A stretch of 64,000 nucleotides of DNA from Isoetes taiwanensis (taxonomy: Eukaryota > Streptophyta > Lycopodiopsida > Isoetales > Isoetaceae). The notes under the pieces are model-generated. The model had not been told where the DNA came from and ran no database searches. It saw only the letters and a list, made by a program, of their open reading frames with translations. Of the stretch, positions 11,220-20,232 are shown one piece after another. The position numbers and the translations under genes were made by a program. The stretch covers positions 13,430,913-13,494,912 of the forward strand of contig JAJEKV010000024.1 of assembly GCA_021234155.1 (NCBI GenBank). Direction: 5' to 3'. Within the stretch, counting starts at the first letter, position 1. Each line of letters begins with the position of its first letter.

Positions 11220-12510
11220 AGGATTAAAAAACCCCCGCCCCGAAGGGTTTTCGAGGGATTGTATAGGACAATTCAATACTGTCCCAGAGGACACAACTGA
11301 GTCCATGTATCCATAACCTCCTGGAGATATGACCCCAACAAGCTCACGGATGCCGTGTTCAATAACTCATGCAGCGGCTCGGATATAGGCAAACGATGGG
11401 TAGATCTGGAGGGCATGACATTCATCTTCAATGGTGCTCTAGTGGCAACACTGACAAAGCCTATCCTCCCGTGAGTCCCGAGTCCAACGCCCCGTCTCAA
11501 TGCGGAGATGATGTGCACCCGTGCGAATGGAAGCTATAAGTCTGCGCTTCTTCATGGGCAAATGGGTATACAAGTACCGGTGTGGGCCTCTCGTGAGCCT
11601 AGGATTGATTTGCTGCTGATAGTATGCCATCTTAACGTGTGTCAGAGCATCTGCATCCCAGAGCTTGCAAAGGAAACTAGCATCTAGGTACAGCTTTAGT
11701 GCATTGTGATCCTTCTTCATCCGTACCTGCACACGCATCTATTTGCCTGTACATCCCAACACGAGAACCACTGAGCTTGCTTGTCCTTCTAGCAGGCTTT
11801 GAGGCGTTGGGGACCCATTGCTACGGCCAAAGCAAGGTTGGGAAAATGTGTATCACCCATAGCAACCACCTTCTGGAAGTAAATAATATGGCGTTCCAAT
11901 GCAGCCCATTGAAGGGGTAGAAAACCCGTCTCCTGGAGTAGGATCTGGTATGGAACTATGGACTTTACCCCAAGGGCTCGTGCCAAGAAGGCTTTCTGCA
12001 CCTGCTTGAGATCATTCCAGGTGGTGAGGGATATCACCTGACCCCACATTTCTGCCCCGTACAGGAGAACCGGCTCGACCAAGGCCCTAAACAGGTGTGA
12101 TTGGTGGCCCCAGGCATATAACTCTGCCTTGTGGCTATTGCTCTGCATGGCATATAGTGCTTTCCAACTCCCCGTGACACGCCACCTGATGGCAGCATCC
12201 CAGTTGGTGGTAGTAAAGAACTCGATCCCCAAGTACTAGTAAATCGGAGCCACCTCTACATCTTGTCTCTGGTAAGTGAATGAGGGAAGCCTTGACTGAC
12301 GGGGTGATGAAACTAGCAGCACCCTAGTTTTGGCCAAGTTAACTCGTATGCCAGTGAATTGGCAAAAAGTGTCAAGAGCATCCAGGTGATGTTGCATATC
12401 CTCTGGAGTATAGGCCAGGAGGTCGACATCATCAACATATATGAGTTGCCGGATTGTGTGATGCATGAGATGGGCGCCTGCATCTCCGTGCATGCCAAGA
12501 TTATGTAAAA
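11220..12510 (-). mobile_element. LINE 3' fragment: reverse transcriptase end and C-terminal domain
   Basis: Minus-strand frames at 12236-12493, 11789-12232 and 11439-11738 read in order through a non-LTR reverse transcriptase. They show QLIYVDDVDLLAY (the YxDD active site), TGIRVNLAKTRVLL, LVEPVLLYGAEMWG and a Cys/His-containing C-terminal part (EDRLCQCCH). Frameshifts separate the pieces and everything upstream of the active site is missing. The sequence differs from the LINE copies at 38-45 kb, so it is a separate family. A short G-rich stretch follows at 11225-11250. Confidence 0.8.
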
Positions 12511-13423
12511 CCTGCTAAACAGAAACAAGTGCTTAGGAAATTGAAGGAGGGGGCAACGAATGTGACTGGAACATACTTTTAAAGAATTTATTTGAAATCT
12601 GACACTTTGGTCTACGGGATAGATAGTTGAGCAAAATGAAAATAATATTGGTAGGATTATAGTAATTACAGAGTGTCTCGTAGTTCTACATGTTTATAAG
12701 CAATAGTCTAGAATGGGATGAGGTCCCTTTTTATACAAAAAAGAAGTGCTCTCTCAACTCCTCTTTGGCAAAGAGGAGCTCTTATTCCTCTTAAACCTTT
12801 CCAAGAAATATTTGAGCATAGTTTTCTATAGTAGGTAAGAGACTCTATTAGCTCATACTAGAATTTTAGATTTCAGATATATCTCCTTGTTCTATTTTTT
12901 GAGTTAAGATGCATCATGTTAGTGCCGGAAAGCTTGTTTGGGAGGCAAGAAGATTGAAACTATTATGTGGCCACAAACCCCTTTGTAGCTCCAACATGAT
13001 TCGTCATGAAGGCAGATAAGGTGGCTGCTTAGAGAGAAACTAGACGTGAGCACATATCTTTCTTTGATTTTCTTTTTCTTCATATTGTTTGTATGAGCCA
13101 GTAAAATGAGTCCTACAGAAAGACCATAAATCTTGAAGGATGTAGATGGCTACCTCATTTCCAATATAATAATATTGCTAATTCACAATGACTGGCATAT
13201 CAAGCAACTCCAGGTATTCGAGTTATTATGTTTTCAGATTTATAGGCACTCTCAAACTATCTATTGCAAGTATATGGAAGATTTATCTAAACATTGCTTC
13301 AATATTCATTAACTGCTGCTTATACAATGCAATTTGGCTACCTCATAAATTCATAAAGGTGGAGTATCATTATCATCTTCAGAAAAATGCAACTAAAAAG
13401 GCACATATGCTGAATTGTATCTC
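12511..13423. other. Unassigned sequence beside element A
   Basis: AT-rich DNA with no recognised gene or repeat. It directly abuts the broken reverse transcriptase end of element A near 13,424, so that junction is a truncation or deletion breakpoint, not an element terminus. Confidence 0.5.
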
Positions 13424-14000
13424 TCATCTCCACTTGCTATACACCAAAATGTCATCAAAGAAAACAATCACAAAGGTGTCCAGGAACTCCCTGAAGATAT
13501 CGTTCATGAGTCTCATGAACGTTGCGGGGGCATTTGATAAGCCGAAAGGCATTACCGTGAACTCATAATGCCCATACCGCGTTCTGAAGGCGGTCTTATG
13601 GATATCTTCTTCCTTTATCCTGATCTGATGATAACCTGACCTTAAGTCGATTTTGGAGAAGATCTTTGCACCTTGGAGCTGATCCATCAAGTCGTCTGAT
13701 CTTGGAAGCGCATACTTGTTCTTAATGGTGTGCTTATTCAACTGTCTATAGTCTATGCACATCCTCAAAGATCCATCCTTCTTCTTGACAAAAAGAATGG
13801 GCGCTCCAAACGGCGAGACACTAGGTCTAATGAAACCTAGGTCGGCGGCTCCTCCTAGAATCGCTTCTTCAGACTCCGACAACTCAGCGTTGTCATTCTA
13901 TATGGAGCCTTGCTTGTTGGCTTTGTTCCTGGTTCGAGTGCTATCTCGCACTCGACTCCCCTATAAGGAGGGAGCTGCTTGATCTCATCTGGAAAGAGAT
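13424..14000 (-). pseudogene. pol: Reverse transcriptase of element A, truncated after the active site
   Basis: The frame 13424-13882 reads a Ty3/Gypsy reverse transcriptase: [62 protein letters not shown] and the active site [12 protein letters not shown]. Translation then runs into unrelated sequence, so the thumb, RNase H and integrase are gone. Conservation of the palm motifs is good and this stretch is free of stops, implying a fairly recent copy. Integrity of the full gene is lost. Confidence 0.9.
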
Positions 14001-14189
14001 CATGGAACTCCGTGATCAGCTTTTAGCTACTTGCCCGGCAACTTGTCGAGCACCTTGTCTTCTTTGCTTCCTTCCGATTCGGCTCACTAATCTCAAGCTT
14101 GAAGATGTATGCCACTTGCTCACTCTTGATGCACTTGAACAGCCGTTTAGAAGACATACACTGCATGATGGGAGCAACTTGCTTTTGTT

Positions 14190-14510
14190 ATCTCAATGAT
14201 CTTGCCGTCGGGCGTTGGGAAGGTCACCTTCCGCTTTCCCGGTCGATAATGGCCCTGGCTGGCCCAAGGTACTCCATTCCTATGATCAAGTCATACTTTC
14301 CAATGCCCATTACTTCTGCCCCATCACGGATATTAATCCACGGCAAGTCGATGTCGAAGTTAATTCTCTTGCCGCCCGTCGCCTTCTTGCACCACTTGCT
14401 AAAACAACGGGTCTTGGCTTTGACTTTAGCGGCTTCAACTTCAACATCCCGAACCATTCAGGGGATGCAAAGTTATGGCTACTTCGAGTCTATCAAGACT
14501 ATGAAGGACT
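14190..14510 (-). pseudogene. pol: Aspartic protease region of element A
   Basis: Minus-strand translation gives FIVLIDS then, after a frameshift, HNFASPEWFG, the remains of the retropepsin active-site region, followed downstream by the flap-side motif MGIGKYDLIIGMEYLG (14224-14457). Element B has the equivalent [13 protein letters not shown]. The Thr/Ser-Gly of the active triad is disrupted by a frameshift and stop. Confidence 0.75.
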
Positions 14511-15930
14511 TAGCTTTGGCCTTCCCTCTTTGTGAAAATTACCTTATCTTGGCTCTCTGCTTGCTCTGTATCTATTGCGGCAAAGATGTGACACTCACCA
14601 CGAATGTAGTCGCGGGCCTCTTCGCCCGTGTCGTCGTCCGGACGGGCGTCCCAATCTCCCAACTCCGCTAGAGCTGCACTCATGAGGTAGGGGCGTTTCT
14701 TTGCCCTATGGCTTTGGGCTGGAAGCTTTTGGCAATTTGTTGCTTTTCTATGCACTCTGCCTCTTTTCCTTGGGCATCGCTTGCAAAAGGATTACCTTTG
14801 CTTTGGAGTAGTTTGACCTCTCTGCTTGTCCTTGAAGGACACTGCTTCTTCTCTGCTTTGCTTCCCTGGTTCCCACCATATGGGGCTCTATTTGGACTGG
14901 ACTAAGCTGCCACAGGGGCTATAGCTTCTGTCGCCTTGCCTTTATCACGGAAATGCTGGCGCTTGTGCCCGCTATTACGAGGTCGACCCCTGCAAGCTTA
15001 TGGCCTTGGATTCGCTTACGATCTTGTCCTAGGGTTTATTGCCCTCACAAGCTTGCGGATCTCCTCATTCAACCCCTCAATATAGCTTTCTCTTTGCATG
15101 CTTCTCTCCCAACCCGGCACATCTGACCTTAGCCTCATGAATTCCTCGTATATTTACTGGTGATTTGTTGCCTTGCTTTGCAACACTAAAAAGCTTCTTT
15201 GCATCATCTTTGGACTTATGTTCCCTCGGGCGTAATGGCGCTTTGAAGGCTTTAGCAAACTTTACGAACTTACAAGCATCCTGCTTAAGCCGTGTGCCTT
15301 TGCATAACCCTTCCACCAAATCCGGCTCCTTTCAAGTTGGCTGTTGCAACTCTGCCTTTGTCCTTATCCTTCATGCCATAAGCATTTCGTACTTTCGCTC
15401 ATTTCGTCTAGCCATGCCTCTGCTTCCAATCGACTGTTCTCCCCGAGAGCCCATTTCGATTCGGGCCTTCCATACATTGCCGGTCGCGGAATCTACCTTC
15501 TTACGGTAGTCGGAGGCCACGGTATCTCTTTAATCGTCCCTGCGGGGTGTTCCTCTGCGTTCCATCTGTTGGATTTCGAGCTGTTCTTCCTCTTCCTCGA
15601 GTCGAGTGCGAGTCGAACTTAGTCGGAAGATTCGGTTGGGGGATCTCCTTCTCTTGCTCCTCTTCTTGTCCCTTCCTTCCCTCAGAGCTGATGCTTGCGG
15701 CAATGAGCATTGCCCACCAGAACCCCTCACGCTTTTGCGGACGGTAATGCCTTTATCTGCTCCAGGTCCGTCCTCATCTGGGCTATCTCCTCCTCTGGGG
15801 TCATGGGTTCCCTGGGCGGGGTTTGTTCTTCTATAAGGTCTCGCAGTTGTCGTTCCCCTGCGTTTAGGCCTCTGGCTGCATACACAAGCAATTCATGGCT
15901 ATATGATTAGTTCCATTTGTTCTCTTGCAT
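14511..15930 (-). pseudogene. gag: gag region of element A, heavily broken
   Basis: The region between ORF2 and protease corresponds to gag of element B. Shared features include a KFVKFAKAFKAPLRPRE block (15077-15319), matching KFRKFAKAFKSHYVPRM in B, and an acidic N-terminal stretch with EEEIAQMRTDLEQIKALPS near 15,760-15,850. A candidate ATG lies at 15930, about 75 bases after a TATA-like ATATATAAATAC at about 16,000-16,010. Many stops and shifts are present. A clear zinc knuckle could not be read; only remnants such as NSGHKRQHFRDKGKA remain near 14,960. Confidence 0.6.
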
Positions 15931-15999
15931 TGTTTATGTTTGTTGGTATAATTGTGGGGCAAAATACATCATCAAAACATTTAAAGTGCAGCAGAATTG

Positions 16000-16010
16000 T
16001 ATTTATATAT
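16000..16010 (-). promoter_or_regulatory. TATA-like box upstream of element A gag
   Basis: The minus strand reads ATATATAAATAC about 75 bases before the candidate gag ATG at 15930. It sits in a short AT-rich spacer between ORF2 and gag. AT-richness makes a chance match possible. Confidence 0.35.
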
Positions 16011-16056
16011 CATATAATATTTTAGATACAAAAAGTCTCCGGGATCAAGAGTCTAA

Positions 16057-17586
16057 CTAGTCTTGAAATCGCCGGTAAGACGGGTTGTCTTCAAGAAACT
16101 TCTTAACTTGGGCCGTCCCCTACCGAAAGTGACCCAAGTTCGATGATGCTATTGGGCGAGCCTCCCTGGATGGCTCTCACCGGGTCTTCTACCTGCGATT
16201 CGGATGTAGGGGCGCGATCCTTTCGCTAATCTCGCTGGCGTCGGTGGGGTATGGCGAAGTCGAAGAAGGTCGAGTGCCATGGCCCTCTTGACTAAAGATA
16301 AAGCATAGTCGACATTTGTTGCTATTCGAGCATGCTGCGAAGCCTGAGAGTGCTGTCGGCATGAACACTCCTTCTTCGCCTCTGGGACTGAACTTGCGGT
16401 GAATTACCGCTATTCTCCCATCCATCAGCAGCGGCAAGTAGTACCTGAGCGACCTGTCGTTGTGTGTCGCCGAAGCTTCTCCGCTTGTTTGGCCTCCAGC
16501 TCTGTGCCGCCCGGCGTACTCGTCGACCTCAACTTCAGTGAGCTCCCTGTAGTCTTCAACTGTGCGGTCGAGCCTCCTGAGGTCGATTCCTTCTCCTTTT
16601 GGCAGGGGGGATATCGGAGGACTCGGCATTAGGATGCTCGTGGTCTTCCCACGGATCCCCATCTGTTCCTGGAGGGCGAGGAACTCCTCCTCTGTTGGCA
16701 GCTCCCGCTCGTCCATCAATTTCGATCTTCTTTGTAGGCACGGATGTCGGAGGTCGTCTCCCCTGTGTAGGTGTCGGCCTCCCTCACTTGAAGCGGGAAG
16801 TCTGAGGCTCCCCTGACGATGAAGTCGTCCATGTCGGTTTGCCGCAGTTGGTGGAGCAATTCGTCCAACCTAAGCTCCCTCTCTCTGCATTCGGGAAGGT
16901 TCTGGATGTCGCTGAGGAGTAGATACTCCTCTCCGTCGATGATGATAGGGGCTAGGCTTGTGATGCCTAGCCCGAGTGGGGGAGCAACTCTGATGCCCTG
17001 CTGGCTCTGCTCGAAATTGATCAGCTCCTGCTCTCCTTGGCGCCGTTCCTCATCTGAGTCGAGCTCCGTGTATCCTTCGTCGTCCGACTCCTCTTCATCC
17101 TCTCTTGCTTCTGTTCTGTTGATATCGCGAACAGCGGCATGCTCTTCCTCTTACCTTTGCTATGGGGTCTACCTCCATCGGAGGGATAGAGGTTGCCCCC
17201 CATCGGGTTCTCGGTGGTGGGATAAGAAGATGGCTAGGGCGGGTGTAAGAGAAGTACTTGGTCTGTTGGCTGTCGGGGACCATGTAGTCGAGCGACCTCT
17301 GCGCCTTGTTAGTCAAGTACTTGGCGATGTTGGGGACATCGCCCAAAGTACTTGAAGGGGACCCAGGCGGGGAAGCGAAGTATCCTATGCAAGGGGGACT
17401 TGGACAAGGAGGGTCCTACCCTAGCCTGAAATTACGCTAGCTTTTGCCTATATATCTTTGGGGTTGCATTTAGCGTAGCTTGGATGTCAATTTCTTTCAC
17501 AAAGACTTGGAAGATGTCGTTGACATCCGCCTCGATAACATGGGCACCGGGTATTTGTACCATCGCCCAAAATCAGCGGTGGCCAT
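16057..17586 (-). pseudogene. ORF2 of element A: conserved accessory protein of unknown function
   Basis: I do not recognise this protein. It spans about 509 codons from an ATG at 17586 (MATADFGRWYKYPVP) to a stop at 16057-16059 (FLEDNPSYRRFQD), across several frameshifts. Features: a Ser/Glu-rich middle, MDDFIVRGASDFP near 16,820, SLRYYLPLLMDGRIAV near 16,430, MPTALSGFAA near 16,340, and VEDPVRAIQGG near 16,180. Element B carries a collinear counterpart (PSALSTLAA, SEDDPV), so the gene belongs to the family. It lies between ORF1 and gag on the same strand, preceded by its own TATA box and two palindromic motifs. The two homologues share only short islands, implying fast divergence or long decay. 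Confidence 0.55.
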
Positions 17587-17707
17587 TGATCTAGCAAGGA
17601 AGGGAGTATCAAAGCGGATGCGAAGCGCCTCCGGGGAGCTGAAAGATCGCCCTAAGCGATTGGTGGGGAGCAAATTTGCAGGGTGCCGATTGAGAAATGG
17701 GGGACTT

Positions 17708-17715
17708 ATTTATAG
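17708..17715 (-). promoter_or_regulatory. TATA box of element A ORF2
   Basis: The minus strand reads CTATAAATAAG, a canonical plant TATA box, about 122 bases before the ORF2 ATG at 17586. Its placement after the end of ORF1 and a non-coding spacer suggests a separate transcription start for ORF2. Confidence 0.55.
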
Positions 17716-17893
17716 AAAAGGGGAAAACCCTAATTTTTGGATGACTTAGAATTTACTGAGATTAGGCAATTCTGACCTATTAAGTGATGCAATTGCAAGT
17801 TTGAAGTATATTTCTAGGGTTTGAGCATGCTAAGGACAGCTACTGAGCCTATTGTGCAATTTGGAGATCATTTGGTGATGAAATGAGTGGGGG

Positions 17894-17960
17894 GTCTCAC
17901 CGTTAGCCCGGCCCGATTTCTAAAATGTAGAAATCACGTCACGGCAGCGACGTGTGAGAC
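17894..17960. repeat. Palindromic motif, copy 1
   Basis: About 67 bp: an outer arm gtctcaccgtt pairs with gacgtgtgagac, and an inner arm gatttcta pairs with tagaaatc around a short aaatg loop. Located about 180 bp upstream of the ORF2 TATA box. Confidence 0.85.
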
Positions 17961-18092
17961 ATGAGTCCTAATTGGGCTAGGATTACTCAATTTAGGTGAT
18001 CTAAGGCTGTAATTCCACTAAACTCATCGAGTTAGGCAGAATTGACCCCTTACTTGGTCGATTTGGAGCTGTTTTGGGCATTTTTGGGCATG

Positions 18093-18162
18093 GTCTCACA
18101 CGTTGCGCCCAGCCCGATTTCTAAAATGTAGAAATCTGTCTCGGGCTGGCGACGTGTGAGAC
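18093..18162. repeat. Palindromic motif, copy 2 (best hairpin)
   Basis: 70 bp with three paired arms: gtctcacacgt with acgtgtgagac, ccagcccga with tcgggctgg, and tttcta with tagaaa around aaatg. The most complete palindrome of the four copies. Confidence 0.9.
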
Positions 18163-18304
18163 ATCGTCTCAATTTTGCTCAAAACTCCAATTTAATTAAA
18201 ACAAAGGCTAGGTATCGATATCTTAACCTATTTAAACAGGGTTTGACACTTTATTTACACAAAATTTTCTTTATATTAACAAAATTTTCAGTTATTTACA
18301 AGGT

Positions 18305-18569
18305 TCAAGGGCGTTCTCCCTTGATGTGCACGGCAAGATACATATCACGCCTCATGAGGGTAACCCTCTTGGCGTGCCGTGCGGCCGTTGAATCTTCAAA
18401 ATGCTTTACTATGCGTTAAACCCGGCGCCTCTTGTAAACACAGCTGACATCTCGTCGGTCCGCAGCGCGTATGCGTGTTGTATTCTTGGATGACAGCGGA
18501 CCAAGCGGCTGGAGCGGGCGGGGAATCGAGTCAGTAACTCTTACGGAAGTGGCGGATCTCCTTGAGTGC
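18305..18569 (-). other. Histone H3-fold segment within ORF1 of element A
   Basis: 265 bases, close to the 267 needed for H3 from Ala47 to its end plus stop. Matches are collinear across three frames: ALKEIRHFRKS, RLVR, LQEA, VKHFEDS, ARHAKRVTLMRRD, HIKGERP. A Lys-rich KKLLSKKKKLED immediately precedes it, as a basic tail does in histones. Confidence 0.85.
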
Positions 18570-19580
18570 CCAATCTTCCAGCTTCTTCTTCTTGCTCAAA
18601 AGCTTCTTCCACGGTGCTTTCGGGGAGGCTTGGGCTTTGGTGGAGGGGGGGCCGATTAATGCGGCTCTTAGGTCGGGTGTCGCCTTCAATCGTTCTCACC
18701 GGTGCTCACGGTAATAGGCATTGTAGGCCTCCCACTTCGCCATGTAAGCGTTGTGCTCCTTGATCCTCCTCTGATAAACCTTGACAGGGTCTATCACATA
18801 TGCCTCCCATTGTGGCCGTGGGGCCTTGACCCTATCCCGTCGGGGAGCGGTGGGGGCCGCTACTGTCGGTCTCCTCTGCTCTTGGGCATGCGCTCGGGAC
18901 CTCTTCCTCTGACCCAGGGGGCTTTGAAGAACTTGCCCCGTCTGCGCCCGGCACGTAGTCTCCATCCGAGTCATCGGTAGTGGGCGGGGTCTCCTCTCCC
19001 GACGGCTCGTTGATGACAAGGTTCTCTGCCCTCTTCCCAACCTTGACCACCTTCCTCTTGCCTGCCTTTATGGCCTTGGCCTTCCTCTTCTTGGATCCGC
19101 TGGCGTCTTCCCGACTCTTTGTTCTCCGCTCTCGGCGGCGCTCTTTGACTTCGTACTTGTGGACGAAGCGTGCGAGGTCGGCCTCTTCTTCCGGGGTGAG
19201 TTCCGGCGGTTGCTGCTCCTCCCCTACCTGCTCCTCCTGCAGGTGGATCTCAGCCTGGGGTTGCTCCTGGGCTGTTGATGGGTCCGCCTGTTCCCTCTCC
19301 TCCTCCTGTGGGTTGGCGTCCTCCTGGTGTTGCTCCTGCTGCTGCCCGCTTCCTGCCTCCTGCCGTGCAATTTCGTCGAGGATCTCGTTCATGACGTCTG
19401 GCCGGTCGTCCTCCAAGAGCTTTGTGTGATCGCTCCGGTCCGACCCTGCTTCCTCGCTCGACGAAGATTCGTCGTCGTGGAGAAGGCGTTCGAAGAAGAA
19501 TCTGTGAAAAGGCGGGCGGCTGTATTGGAGGATCCGCGCCGGCTAGGCTTCCTTGCGATACCGCCCGTGCGGGCCATCAT
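18305..19580 (-). pseudogene. ORF1 of element A: long-tailed CENH3/histone H3-like protein
   Basis: About 425 codons from an ATG at 19580 or 19577 to a stop at 18305-18307. The start reads MARTGGIARKPSRRG, resembling the H3 tail with the K9-equivalent kept and the K4-equivalent changed to Gly. A long Glu/Gln-rich acidic stretch (19,100-19,400) and a Lys/Arg-rich stretch follow. The last 88 codons (18305-18569) match the H3 fold: ALKEIRHFRKS (H3 alpha-N), RLVR, SAV then LQEA (alpha-2), VKHFEDS, ARHAKRVTLMRRD and a final HIKGERP. ALKEIRHF and RVTLMR are more like plant centromeric H3 than canonical H3. At least four frameshifts and several stops break it. Histone-fold proteins of this type package DNA in nucleosomes; any role for the element is inference. 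Confidence 0.8.
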
Positions 19581-19687
19581 CTTACGGTTTGTCGATCGGA
19601 GCTAAAGCGCCCGGAAAGATCGCCTTGGCAAAGCCTGGCGAAGTTCTAGGGAAGAAACGAGGGGAAAAATGGGAGGGGTCTGGTTCT

Positions 19688-19695
19688 ATTTATAG
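19688..19695 (-). promoter_or_regulatory. TATA box of element A ORF1
   Basis: The minus strand reads CCCTATAAATAGA, a near-perfect plant TATA box, about 110 bases before the ORF1 ATG. It closely resembles the box in front of ORF2, and copies 3 and 4 of the palindromic motif lie about 80 and 265 bp further upstream. Confidence 0.6.
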
Positions 19696-19768
19696 GGCCA
19701 AATTTAGGTCAACTTTTAAACTACCTTTTTGGGTTGTCTAAGGCATCTAAAACACCTAATTAAGCAAG

Positions 19769-19834
19769 GTCTCACACGTTGCGCCCAGCCCGATTTCTAA
19801 AATGTAGAAACTGTCTGGCGGCGGCGTGTGAGAC
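19769..19834. repeat. Palindromic motif, copy 3
   Basis: gtctcacacgttgcgccc, then cgatttctaaaatgtagaaa, then ggcgtgtgagac. Same layout as copies 1, 2 and 4, 66 bp, about 80 bp upstream of the ORF1 TATA box. Confidence 0.88.
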
Positions 19835-19957
19835 ATGGTGGAACCCACTATTAAATTAACATGTAACATGCTAAATCTACTAATTCTTAGCTTAAAACTA
19901 GAATTATCAAGGTATTTTCTTTGTAATTTACAACTTTTTTGGTGTCAAAATTTGAAT

Positions 19958-20024
19958 GTCTCACGCGTTAAGCCCGACCCCGATTTCTAAAATGTAGAAA
20001 TCGTCACGGCCTTGACGTGTGAGA
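19958..20024. repeat. Palindromic motif, copy 4
   Basis: gtctcacgcgtt, then cgatttctaaaatgtagaaa, then gacgtgtgaga; 67 bp. Starts 189 bp from copy 3, close to the 199-bp spacing of copies 1 and 2. Confidence 0.86.
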
Positions 20025-20217
20025 TTCCTACTTTTGGATGTTGGCTCATTAATTTTTTTAATCTTTTTACGTTTCTATTCATTTTAACTGTTACTAGCTT
20101 AGCATAAACTACAAAAATGAGAAAAAAAAATTTTTCTCATTTTTCGAGGTTTGAGGATCCTATCAAGTTAGTGCTCTTGGGAACATGGCGGTGCTTTGCT
20201 CTTGGTCTCCAAGAACA

Positions 20218-20232
20218 TAGCTCGATACCCTT
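20218..20232 (-). other. Degenerate primer-binding site of element A
   Basis: Minus strand after the LTR end reads AAAGGGTATCGAGC, a decayed form of TGGTATCAGAGC. Element B has the related AGGTATCGAGCC in the same place. Confidence 0.6.

Larger units (their letters stand above)
17716..18304 (-). other. Spacer between ORF1 and ORF2 of element A with two palindromes
   Basis: Non-coding, AT-rich. It contains palindromic motif copies 1 and 2 (17894-17960 and 18093-18162), 199 bp apart, upstream of the ORF2 TATA box. No other signal was recognised. Confidence 0.6.

Noticed and set aside
13188-14671. Plus-strand frames across the element A polymerase (for example 14099-14671)
   Set aside because: They are antisense to recognisable reverse transcriptase and protease on the minus strand.
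18060-18165. Palindromic motifs as rho-independent-type terminators or CRISPR repeats
   Set aside because: The context is a plant nuclear retroelement; four copies in promoter-side spacers with no T run or regular spacers.
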